NCBI GenBank assembly: GCA_012843025.1
Contig: DURT01000031.1
Coordinates: 1 to 64,000, forward strand
Direction of reading: 5' to 3'
DNA: 64,000 bases
Origin: Tissierellia bacterium
GTDB lineage: Bacteria > Bacillota > Clostridia > Tissierellales > Sedimentibacteraceae
The position numbers and the translations under genes are program-made. Within the stretch, counting starts at the first letter, position 1, and the number at the start of each line of letters is the position of its first letter. The notes beneath the pieces are model-generated. The model was not told the DNA's origin. It searched no databases and worked only from the letters and a program-made list of their open reading frames with translations. Positions 18,582-27,121 of the stretch are shown in pieces.

Positions 18582-19863
18582 AAGTGTAGGAAAAAGAGTT
18601 AAAAAATACGATGGAGTAGGATTAGTTACTGGAAGAATGACATATGTAAGTGATCTTACTATGCCAAATATGTTGATTTGTAAAACTCTTAGAAGCCCAT
18701 ATCACAGAGCTAAGCTAAACAAGGTAGATGTATCGGAAGCTTTAAAGGTTCCAGGCGTATATGCTGTTATAACCAAAGATGATGTACCCCATAATTATTT
18801 CTCAATGGTTCCAGACCACCATGTTTTAGCTGAAGATCTTATCAGGTATAAAGGACAAAATATTGCAGCAGTAGCAGCAGTAAGCAAAGAAGCTGCATTA
18901 GAAGCAATATCGAAAATTAAACTTGACATTGAAGAACTTCCTTATGTTATAGACCCAGTTGAGGCATGCAAACCAGATGCTCCAAAAGTAAGACCTGAAG
19001 GTAATCTTCACTTGTTTGATGGTGTAAGTGAAGTTAGAAAAATAAGAAAGGGCGATGTTGAGAAAGGATTTGCAGAAGCTGATTATATAGTTGAGGGAAC
19101 TTACACAACTCCATGTCAGGAACATGCTCCATTGGAAACATGCGCTTCTTTGGCATACTTGGATGAAGCAGGAAAGTTGGTTATCCATTCAAAATCTCAA
19201 GGTTTGTATTTTTCACAGGGAGACCTTGCCAATGTATTCCAGTTACCTTTAAATAAGCTGAAATTTGTTGGAGGAACAATAGGTGGAGGATTCGGTGGTA
19301 TGAACAGTATTCATACTGACCATATAGCAGGACTATTAGCTTTAAAAACAGGACGACCTGTTAAGTTTCAGCTGACAAGAGAAGAAGAAATGCTTTATTC
19401 AACTATCAGAAGTCCATGGATCTTTAAGTTTAAAGATGGTATTAAGAAAGACGGTACTATTACTGCAAGGAAAATAGAAGTTCTACATGATTGTGGAGCA
19501 TATACCGAATTAGGATTATATGCAGTTGAAAAAAATGCTAATATGATTGCCGGGGCAGTAAAAGTTGAAAACTTAGCAATAGACTCTAAAATGGTTTATA
19601 CCAATAAAATGCCAAGCGGTTCAATGCGTGGATTTGGTGTAAACGTAGGACAGTTTGCAGACCAGGTTCAGATTGACAAACTTGCACGTGCTGTAGGCAT
19701 GAGTCCTATAGAGGTAAGACTGAAAAATGCATTTAAAGAGAACGATGAAAATCATGTTGGAAACAAATTAGTTGCAGTTTCTGCCATAGAAACACTAAAA
19801 ATGGTTGCTGAAATGGCAGGAGAAGAAATCTCTCCTGAGTATGCAAATTTGAGTTCTAAGTAA
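18574..19863 (+). CDS. Molybdenum hydroxylase molybdopterin-binding large subunit, N-terminal half (NdhL-like)
   Basis: KRVKKYDGVGLVTGRMTYVSDLTMPNMLICKTLRSPYHRAKL, GGFGG, PVKFQLTREEEM, GSMRGFGVNVGQFADQVQIDKLA; start 18574 fits family better than 18535. Confidence 0.88.
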   Translation: MFKSVGKRVKKYDGVGLVTGRMTYVSDLTMPNMLICKTLRSPYHRAKLNKVDVSEALKVPGVYAVITKDDVPHNYFSMVPDHHVLAEDLIRYKGQNIAAVAAVSKEAALEAISKIKLDIEELPYVIDPVEACKPDAPKVRPEGNLHLFDGVSEVRKIRKGDVEKGFAEADYIVEGTYTTPCQEHAPLETCASLAYLDEAGKLVIHSKSQGLYFSQGDLANVFQLPLNKLKFVGGTIGGGFGGMNSIHTDHIAGLLALKTGRPVKFQLTREEEMLYSTIRSPWIFKFKDGIKKDGTITARKIEVLHDCGAYTELGLYAVEKNANMIAGAVKVENLAIDSKMVYTNKMPSGSMRGFGVNVGQFADQVQIDKLARAVGMSPIEVRLKNAFKENDENHVGNKLVAVSAIETLKMVAEMAGEEISPEYANLSSK

Positions 19864-19877
19864 GGATGGTGAATTAG

Positions 19878-20885
19878 ATGATCAAAAAAGGAAGAGGAGT
19901 AGCAAATGTTTATTATCCAACTGGCTTTAATGGTGGCGGAGATCCTGACTTAGTATCCCTACGTATCAAAGCCGATGGAACAATCGACATGACAAATGCA
20001 AGCTGCGAAATGGGTCAGGGTTTTAAAACTGTTGCAATACAAATGGCAGCTGAAGCTTTAGGAGTAAGTGAAGAATTATTTACAATAGATAATTCAAATA
20101 CGGATACAACAGCATTCAGTATGGATACTGCAGGTAGTAGGTCTACCTACATAGTTGGTTTAGCTGCAATATCTGCTGCAAATAACTTAATAGAGAAAAT
20201 GAAAGAATTTGTTGCAGGCGTAAAAGGTTGCAGTCCTGAAGAATTAGACTATAAAGAAGGAAGAGTTTTCAAAAAAGATGATGAAAATGTAGCTATGACT
20301 TTGCAAGAAATTGGGACAGCATCAACCTACGGAGGAGTTTTCATAATGGGTGCAGGTGGGTTTTTACCACCAGTTGGTCCACCAAGAGATCCAGAAACAG
20401 GCTTTACTGTACCAAGCAGATCCTATGCATGGGGTTCTACAATAATTGATGTTGAAGTAGATACAGAAACCGGTGTTGTTACAGTTGAGAATATATATAA
20501 TTGCTATGATATTGGTACTGTTATAAATCCCCTACAAGCAGAAGGCCAGGTTGATGGAGGAAATGTCCAAGGAATAAGTATGGCATTATTTGAAGATTTA
20601 GCTCCTTATTTCCCTGAGAGCATTGAAGCATATGCAGCAGATTTTACGGATTATATTATTCCTACATTTATGGATATTCCTAAACATAGTGAGATAAAGT
20701 TCTATGAAAACTATGACCCCTACGGCCCATTCGGTGCAAAAGGTTGCGGCGAGATGGTTACAAATACACAGTCCCCAGCCATAGCAAATGCCGTTTATGA
20801 TGCAATAGGTGTATATATTGATTCACTTCCAATTACTCCTGAAAAAGTATTAAGAGCGTTGGATGAAAAAAATAAAACTAACTAG
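19878..20885 (+). CDS. Molybdenum hydroxylase molybdopterin-binding large subunit, C-terminal half (NdhM-like)
   Basis: SCEMGQGFKTVAIQMAAEALGV, DTAGSRSTYIVGLA, GPFGAKGCGEMVTNTQSPAIANAVYDAIG. Confidence 0.88.
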   Translation: MIKKGRGVANVYYPTGFNGGGDPDLVSLRIKADGTIDMTNASCEMGQGFKTVAIQMAAEALGVSEELFTIDNSNTDTTAFSMDTAGSRSTYIVGLAAISAANNLIEKMKEFVAGVKGCSPEELDYKEGRVFKKDDENVAMTLQEIGTASTYGGVFIMGAGGFLPPVGPPRDPETGFTVPSRSYAWGSTIIDVEVDTETGVVTVENIYNCYDIGTVINPLQAEGQVDGGNVQGISMALFEDLAPYFPESIEAYAADFTDYIIPTFMDIPKHSEIKFYENYDPYGPFGAKGCGEMVTNTQSPAIANAVYDAIGVYIDSLPITPEKVLRALDEKNKTN

Positions 20886-20891
20886 TAATAT

Positions 20892-20919
20892 TTCGGACAG
20901 GTAATATTACCTGTCCGAA
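20892..20919. terminator. Perfect 28-bp inverted repeat, hairpin between operon segments
   Basis: TTCGGACAGGTAATATTACCTGTCCGAA; no strong T-tract on + strand. Confidence 0.5.
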
Positions 20920-21004
20920 CAACCAATTATAGTATATAATAGTAACTAGCTGTAGTATATATTAGCATAATTTTTTATAATTGCAATAAATTATGGAGAT
21001 GAGT

Positions 21005-21847
21005 ATGCAAGAAATTGTTATTTTCGGTGCTGGACAAAGTGGAAGAATGATCAGAAGGTTGCTTAACGGAAAGATTGAACGGATTTGGTATGCTGACAAT
21101 AATTATAGAAACCTTCCAAGTTATGTGGATAATGTTTTAGTAATATCTCCAAAAGAAATTGTAGACATTAACCCGGACATGGTTATTGTTTCAGTATTAA
21201 ATAAAGAAGCTGCGGAAGAGATTTGTTCCCAGCTCTCAGAACAAGATATATGTAAATCAAAAATACTAAATATCAATAGTTTAAGAAATCTGTTTGATAT
21301 AAGGCTGGCAACTTTACGGTTGCAGGCACAAGAAATAAACAACAAAAAAATAGAAGGAAGTATTGCTGAATTAGGAGTTTATAAAGGATATATAGCAAGG
21401 GAACTAAATATCTTATTCAAGGAACGCAAATTATATCTCTTCGATACGTTTGAAGGATTTGACAATAGAGACATAGAATATGAAAGAACCTTAGGAAGCA
21501 ACAAAAAAATAATTAATAATTTCAGTGACACAAGTGTAGAACGAGTTAAGAGTATACTGCCTTATCCTGAAAATGTAGTCTTTAGTAAAGGTTACTTTCC
21601 CGAAACTGCAGTAAGTATTGAAGATAAGTTTGCATTAGTAAGTCTTGATACGGACTTATACCTTCCCACTCTTAATGGTTTAAGGTACTTTTATAAAAGA
21701 CTTAGTAATGGGGGACGTATTTTGGTTCACGACTATAACAGCAGCCAGTTTCCTTTAGTAAAAAAAGCTGTTGATGATTTTTCCAAGGAATTAGACATAA
21801 AAATAATCCCATTATGCGATTTGCATGGTAGTGCAGTAATTATTTAA
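21005..21847 (+). CDS. TylF/MycF-like (macrocin O-methyltransferase family) SAM methyltransferase with N-terminal nucleotide-binding-like domain
   Basis: N-term IVIFGAGQSGRMIRRLL; C-term GSIAELGVYKGYIARELN, LYLFDTFEGFD, FALVSLDTDLYLPTLNGLRYFYKRLSNGGRILVHDY. Confidence 0.7.
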   Translation: MQEIVIFGAGQSGRMIRRLLNGKIERIWYADNNYRNLPSYVDNVLVISPKEIVDINPDMVIVSVLNKEAAEEICSQLSEQDICKSKILNINSLRNLFDIRLATLRLQAQEINNKKIEGSIAELGVYKGYIARELNILFKERKLYLFDTFEGFDNRDIEYERTLGSNKKIINNFSDTSVERVKSILPYPENVVFSKGYFPETAVSIEDKFALVSLDTDLYLPTLNGLRYFYKRLSNGGRILVHDYNSSQFPLVKKAVDDFSKELDIKIIPLCDLHGSAVII

Positions 21848-21949
21848 TATATATTAAGTAAGTTAATTTATCAAAACTCAATTATTAAAATTAACAATTG
21901 TAATAATAGTTTTTTATTGTTAAAATAATAATGGAAAGGATAAAAATGG

Positions 21950-22885
21950 ATGTCTAAAAAATCAAAGAAGATTATTGTAACGGCAGCTGTTACAGGAGGA
22001 ATTCATACTCCTTCAATGACTCCCTACCTACCTTGTGGGGTAGAAGGTATATCCAAAGCTGCAATAAAGGCAGCCAATGCAGGTGCATCAATCGTACATA
22101 TTCATGCAAGAGAGGATAATGGAAAACCAACTTCTGACTTGGAAACGATTGGAAAAATATTAAAAAAGATCAAAGAAAACTCTGATGTTATTATTGGTAT
22201 AACTACCGGTGGGGCATTAGGCATGACATTAGAGGAGCGTTTAGCTGTAATTCCTGCATTTAAACCAGAGATAGCATCTTTCAACAGTGGTTCGATTAAT
22301 TTTAATATATCAGAAATGGCCAAAAGCATTAAAGAACCGAAATATGATTGGGAAGTACCATTTTTAACCAGTACAAAGAAAAATGTATTTAGTAATACAT
22401 TTGAGGAAATGGAAAGATGTATTGAAATTATGAACGATGCAGGGACTGTTCCAGAATTTGAAATCTTTGATTTTGGACAAATTCATAATATTAAGTACTT
22501 ATTCGACAAAGGACTAATTAAAAAACCCTTATATTTTCAGTTTGTTCCTTCAGTCTTAGGTGGTATTCCTCTTAATCCAGATAATGTATGGTATTTTGTT
22601 AACCAACTTAAAAAGACATTTGGTGAAGATGTAAATTTCTCAATGGTATCAGCCGGAAGACGAATCTTTCGTTATGAAGTGCTTTCAGCAATTTTAGGTG
22701 GTAATGTTAGAGTAGGATTGGAGGATAGTTTATACATTAATGTGAGTGGCGAATTGGCAACTAGCAATTCACAACAAGTAGAAAAAATTATCAATATATT
22801 AAAAATGCTTGATTATGAAATTGCAACACCGGATGAAGCGAGAGAAATTCTGAATACTAAAGGAAAAATCAATGTAAATTTCTAA
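21950..22885 (+). CDS. BKACE family protein (beta-keto acid cleavage enzyme, DUF849)
   Basis: KKIIVTAAVTGGIHTPSMTPYLPCGVEGISKAAIKAANAGASIVHIHAREDNGKPTSDLETI, NVRVGLEDSLYI. Confidence 0.9.
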   Translation: MSKKSKKIIVTAAVTGGIHTPSMTPYLPCGVEGISKAAIKAANAGASIVHIHAREDNGKPTSDLETIGKILKKIKENSDVIIGITTGGALGMTLEERLAVIPAFKPEIASFNSGSINFNISEMAKSIKEPKYDWEVPFLTSTKKNVFSNTFEEMERCIEIMNDAGTVPEFEIFDFGQIHNIKYLFDKGLIKKPLYFQFVPSVLGGIPLNPDNVWYFVNQLKKTFGEDVNFSMVSAGRRIFRYEVLSAILGGNVRVGLEDSLYINVSGELATSNSQQVEKIINILKMLDYEIATPDEAREILNTKGKINVNF

Positions 22886-22932
22886 GCAAAGTATAGGTAA
22901 GGGGGAGTATTCTTTTAATAGGCTAAGATGTA

Positions 22933-23289
22933 TTATGAATTAAAGAACTCATTAAAATAATCATCAAATATTTCTGAAGCTTTTGCAGTTAGTTCTTTTT
23001 CAAATTCATCATACTTATTCAGAAAATCTATACATTTAGGAGTTAAACTGGAACCGCCTCCGCCTAAACCGCCAATTTTTCGGTCCAACAGTTTAAAACC
23101 AAGGTTTTTCTCAGTCCCCTTAACCATTTTTAAAGCTTTTGAATAAGATAAATTCATTATTTTACAGGCTTCATTTAATGATTTATATTCGTCAGTTAAT
23201 CTAAGCAAAGTTCTGACACCGGGACCGAAAAAGACAGCATCTTTAGCTAAGCGAATTTGTAAGATATAATGTAGTTTTTTCATAAGCAA
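22933..23289 (-). CDS. ModE-like winged-HTH regulator (no C-terminal molybdate-binding domain)
   Basis: LAKDAVFFGPGVRTLLRLTDEYKSLNEACKIMNLSYSKALKMVKGTEKNLGFKLLDRKIGGLGGGGSSLTPKCIDFLNKYDEF. Confidence 0.85.
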   Translation of the reverse strand: MLMKKLHYILQIRLAKDAVFFGPGVRTLLRLTDEYKSLNEACKIMNLSYSKALKMVKGTEKNLGFKLLDRKIGGLGGGGSSLTPKCIDFLNKYDEFEKELTAKASEIFDDYFNEFFNS

Positions 23290-23366
23290 CCTCCTCTATA
23301 CTATATTATCAAAGATTTTAAAGAAATGACAGTAAAAAATTAATACTCACATATTTTTTTTAACAC

Positions 23367-23390
23367 CGTTATGTTTTTAAAAACATAGCG
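23367..23390. promoter_or_regulatory. ModE-box-like palindrome between modE-like gene and methyltransferase operon
   Basis: CGTTATGTTTTTAAAAACATAGCG, palindromic except one position; matches the CGnTATnT-N8-AnATAnCG layout of ModE sites as recalled. Confidence 0.65.
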
Positions 23391-23469
23391 ACTATCTGAG
23401 AATCTTATGGAGGAGAAAAATAAGTAATAGTCATCTAATTTACAAAATAAACTGCAAAAGGAGATTTGA

Positions 23470-24252
23470 TTGAGCTTGAAAACTTTAAAAGTTTATGAAA
23501 AGAGAGCAGGTTGTTCAAAAGTTAAATTTGGTTGGAATCCCCAAAGTGTACAGTGGTATTTAGAATCAGAACAAAATACGTCCTTTTATAGAAAGACAGT
23601 CGAAGAATTACATCCCTTTATACATGACTGTAAAACTCTTTTAGACATTGGATGCGGGATAGGAAGTTTTGCTGTTGAGTTTGCTAAGAAAGGATATAGT
23701 GTTACGGCTATTGACAAGTCCTCCTTAGCTGTAGAATCCTTAATGGAAAAAGCAAGACTTATGAACTTATCAAATTTAAAAGTTATAAACAAATCTTTTG
23801 AAGAATTTATCTTCGACAATAATTATGACATTGTGTTTATCAGTTACATGATGGGGTTAGTAAATGATAACAACATAATAGATTTTCTAAAAATAGCCAA
23901 TAAGCGCTTAGTAATAGTCTTGCCCTTTAGCAAAATAAAGAATGATTTTTCCATTAATGAACTTTATACCGAATTAGGAGTTGATTTAAAAAACTTGGAG
24001 CAGTTTAATTATGCCAGCATGTTAAACATATTAAATAAAAGGAATTATAAATATATTATTAAAAAAGTATCAGCTGAATTTGGCCAACCTTTTGATAATA
24101 TTGATGAAGCAGTAAATTTTATATACCACTATTTCAAACTTCCAGTTGAAAGAAGTGATGATGTAAGAGAGTGGTTAAATAGAAAAACAACATATAAAAA
24201 CGGTAAGCTCTTTTTACCTAATTTAAGAGAAAGTATGATGATTATTATTTAA
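23470..24252 (+). CDS. Class I SAM-dependent methyltransferase
   Basis: TLLDIGCGIGSFAVEFAKKGYSVTAIDKSSLAVESLMEKA motif I/II; TTG start after AAAGGAG. Confidence 0.8.
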   Translation: MSLKTLKVYEKRAGCSKVKFGWNPQSVQWYLESEQNTSFYRKTVEELHPFIHDCKTLLDIGCGIGSFAVEFAKKGYSVTAIDKSSLAVESLMEKARLMNLSNLKVINKSFEEFIFDNNYDIVFISYMMGLVNDNNIIDFLKIANKRLVIVLPFSKIKNDFSINELYTELGVDLKNLEQFNYASMLNILNKRNYKYIIKKVSAEFGQPFDNIDEAVNFIYHYFKLPVERSDDVREWLNRKTTYKNGKLFLPNLRESMMIII

Positions 24253-24262
24253 GGAGGAAGCA

Positions 24263-24799
24263 ATGATAAGAGAAAGATTTAATTTAACAGAAATGATTTA
24301 CATTTCATTATTGGCTACCATAGCAACTATTTCAAAGACTCCAATAAGGGCATTATCAAATTTCATGACAAGTTCAGTAGGACTACCTGGGGGAGTTGTG
24401 GGAGGAGTTTACTACATGTTTTGGATTGTGGCTGCCTGTGCCTTAGTGAAGAAACATGGGGCTGCAACACTGTTTTGTATTATACAAATATTTGTATCAT
24501 TGGCTACATCCAGTATGCCTGTTATTAGACTGATAACATATCTTCCTCCTGGAATAGCAATTGATTTATTCCTGTTATTCCGAAGAAATAGCGAATATAA
24601 CAAAGGGGTTATGATGTTTTTAGGTGCTATTGCTAATACTGCTGGTGCAGCAACTCAAGCAATTGTTATTATGAATCTTCCCTTAATAGCAACACTAATA
24701 AGTTGTTTTACTGCATTTGTTTCCGGTGGGGTGGGAGGTTATTTGGCATACTTGGTTGTATTACGAATAGTCCACGCTGTGGGAATTAAAGCTAATTAA
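24263..24799 (+). CDS. ECF-transporter S-component-like integral membrane protein
   Basis: About six hydrophobic segments; TEMIYISLLATIATISKTPIRALSNFMTSSVGLPGGVVGGVYYMFWIVAACALV pattern. Confidence 0.6.
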   Translation: MIRERFNLTEMIYISLLATIATISKTPIRALSNFMTSSVGLPGGVVGGVYYMFWIVAACALVKKHGAATLFCIIQIFVSLATSSMPVIRLITYLPPGIAIDLFLLFRRNSEYNKGVMMFLGAIANTAGAATQAIVIMNLPLIATLISCFTAFVSGGVGGYLAYLVVLRIVHAVGIKAN

Positions 24800-24800
24800 T

Positions 24801-25394
24801 ATGAATCGTATTCTATTCTTAGAAGGAACCATGCAGATTGGCAAAAGCACAATTATTTTGGATAATATAAAAAGACATAAGCTTTTAGAGCACACTGGAG
24901 GATTTCTATGCCAAAGGCTGACAAAAGGAAGTAAAACAAAGGCTTATCGCCTCATTGAAGCAGAAAAGGCAGAAGTTACAGCAACAGAATACCATGAGAA
25001 TTTACCTAGTATTTTTTTAGAAGAGGTGGCAGGTAATTGGGTTAAAAGGGACCAGGTATTTTTAAACAGAGGGATTGAACTCCTATCAGACCTGTCTTCA
25101 AGAAAGCTTATTCTATTAGATGAAATTGGAGGATTTGAGCTTTTAATTGATGAATTCAGGGAAAAACTCTATGAGGTACTTCTGAGCAGCACTCCAATAA
25201 TAGGAGTTATTAAGTCTTTTGACAATGGCAGGGTCATGAAAAATGCTATAGGAATAAATGATGTCTATTATTCAAAATACAAGGCACTTCGCTCATTTAT
25301 AACGGACAATAATGGAATAATAGTAAATGTTAATAATAATAACATTGAAAGTATCAATAATGAAATAAAAAGTTTTTTATGTAATATTGTATAG
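24801..25394 (+). CDS. THEP1-like nucleoside-triphosphatase (P-loop NTPase)
   Basis: FLEGTMQIGKSTIILDNI (P-loop-like), TGGFLCQRL, KLILLDEIGGFELLIDEFREKLYEVL Walker B, PIIGVIKS. Confidence 0.75.
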   Translation: MNRILFLEGTMQIGKSTIILDNIKRHKLLEHTGGFLCQRLTKGSKTKAYRLIEAEKAEVTATEYHENLPSIFLEEVAGNWVKRDQVFLNRGIELLSDLSSRKLILLDEIGGFELLIDEFREKLYEVLLSSTPIIGVIKSFDNGRVMKNAIGINDVYYSKYKALRSFITDNNGIIVNVNNNNIESINNEIKSFLCNIV

Positions 25395-25409
25395 ATACCA
25401 TGTAAGCAG

Positions 25410-25440
25410 AACCGGTCAGGTTATCCTGACCGGTTATTAA
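25410..25440 (+). terminator. Terminator-like hairpin
   Basis: AACCGGTCAGG-TTAT-CCTGACCGGTT. Confidence 0.7.
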
Positions 25441-25578
25441 TTAACATCCTAGGTCCTTTAAGTCCTTGAGTTTTGTAAATTATTATGATATTCTTGGTAT
25501 AGATATAGGCCAGACATATATGTAAAGAGGGTTTTAAACTAAAACATATTATTGGATAATATAGTAAGGGATGTTGTA

Positions 25579-26994
25579 ATGAACTCTAATAATTATAATA
25601 AAAATAAAACACTAATAAAGAAAGTAGAAGTGCCTTTTAAAGACGTGCCCTTTTCTGTAAAAATACAAGCTATAAAAAGATATCCTATACACTGGCACGA
25701 AGATGTTACGGAAATCTTGATACCAATAAAAGGCACTATATATATTGCGACAAATTATGAACGAATTTTAGTAAAAGAAAAAGATTTTGTGTTTATAAAC
25801 AACAGGTCTTTACATTTTATAGAAAGTTCTGAAGGAGCAATTGTTGCCAGTATTCATCTAAATCTAAATTATTTTGAAAAAAAATATGAGAATATTAAGT
25901 ATATGTATTTTAGAAGCAATATGTATTCTAAAATGCATAAAGAAATTGAAAGTGACAATTACAATTTAAATAAAAGATCCCACAAACAGATGTTCATGAA
26001 TAAACTAATAGGAGTTATTATAAATACTATTTCCAACAACAAGTCATTGGATAAAATTTCTTATTTTTATATAGAAAAAATAGTCGAATCCATGGTAAGT
26101 GACTTTAACTGGCTTCAGTTTTCAAGAACTAATTCCATCAAGAAAGAAAACTTAGACAGATATTACAGGATAGTAAAATATATTAAAAATAATATTACTA
26201 AGAAAATAACACTAGATGATATTACTTCAATGGAATATATTTCGAAAAATTATTTTTCTCATTTTTGGAAGGAACTATGTGATTTTAGTTTCACGGAAAG
26301 AGTAAATTTTGAGAAAGTTGTAGAATCGGAATTTATGTTGCTTACTACAAATATGAACATTGTTTCCATTGCAGAAGAACTTCGATTTTCAGATACTAAG
26401 TATTATTACAATCATTTTAAAAGATGGTATGGTTGTACTCCCTTAAGACACAGAAAACGTTGTTATTCTTTTATGAAATTGGATATGGAATACCATCTCC
26501 TGCCGGAGGATCAAGCAGCAGAGATAATTGATGATTACATAAATTATCATTCTGCTACACCCTACGAAGATCTGTTTACATTTACTAAGGATAACTATAC
26601 AGCAATAGAAAGATTATTTTCACTAAATGAGGGCTTTTCCATCAATGGAAATATGAGTATAGTATTAGATCTGTTCAAATATGTAAATGTTGAAAATGGT
26701 AGTACAAAAATTAATTGGCATATAATATTTCAAATAATATTGATTTCCTATGTAAGAAATTTAGGTTTGACAGTAAAAATAGATTGTACTTTTACTGATA
26801 AAATAGATTTTATCGATATCTTGGGCAAATTTTTTCAATTCAGTTTATTTCATTTTGATAACAGCATAATTGATAAGTGGGATTATTTCATTAAGTATGA
26901 TGAAAGTGTAAGTATAGATTATATTAAAAATATAAAAACTTTAGTGAGTAACAATGTTGATAAAGCAACATTCAAATACTATTTTGAATTTTAA
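25579..26994 (+). CDS. AraC-family transcriptional regulator with cupin-like N-terminus and ~170-aa C-terminal extension
   Basis: IHWHEDVTEILIPIKGTIYIATN, then HTH region ITLDDITSMEYISKNYFSHFWKELC..MNIVSIAEELRFSDTKYYYNHFKRWYGCTPLRHRK. Confidence 0.8.
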   Translation: MNSNNYNKNKTLIKKVEVPFKDVPFSVKIQAIKRYPIHWHEDVTEILIPIKGTIYIATNYERILVKEKDFVFINNRSLHFIESSEGAIVASIHLNLNYFEKKYENIKYMYFRSNMYSKMHKEIESDNYNLNKRSHKQMFMNKLIGVIINTISNNKSLDKISYFYIEKIVESMVSDFNWLQFSRTNSIKKENLDRYYRIVKYIKNNITKKITLDDITSMEYISKNYFSHFWKELCDFSFTERVNFEKVVESEFMLLTTNMNIVSIAEELRFSDTKYYYNHFKRWYGCTPLRHRKRCYSFMKLDMEYHLLPEDQAAEIIDDYINYHSATPYEDLFTFTKDNYTAIERLFSLNEGFSINGNMSIVLDLFKYVNVENGSTKINWHIIFQIILISYVRNLGLTVKIDCTFTDKIDFIDILGKFFQFSLFHFDNSIIDKWDYFIKYDESVSIDYIKNIKTLVSNNVDKATFKYYFEF

Positions 26995-27026
26995 TATACC
27001 AACAATAGTATGTAATACCAAGACAT

Positions 27027-27056
27027 AGCCGGAGGTTTAAGAACTACCGGCTTATT
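27027..27056 (+). terminator. Terminator-like hairpin
   Basis: AGCCGG...CCGGCT followed by TATTT. Confidence 0.55.
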
Positions 27057-27121
27057 TATGGAACAAATTATTTTTAAGTACGTCTATATTAAAGCAAAAA
27101 TAATAGACATGAGGTAGGAAA

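Noticed and set aside
19861-19880. Stop codon splitting the molybdenum hydroxylase large subunit as a frameshift/pseudogene
   Set aside because: Second ORF has its own RBS and start, all motifs are intact, and the split matches the NdhL/NdhM arrangement.
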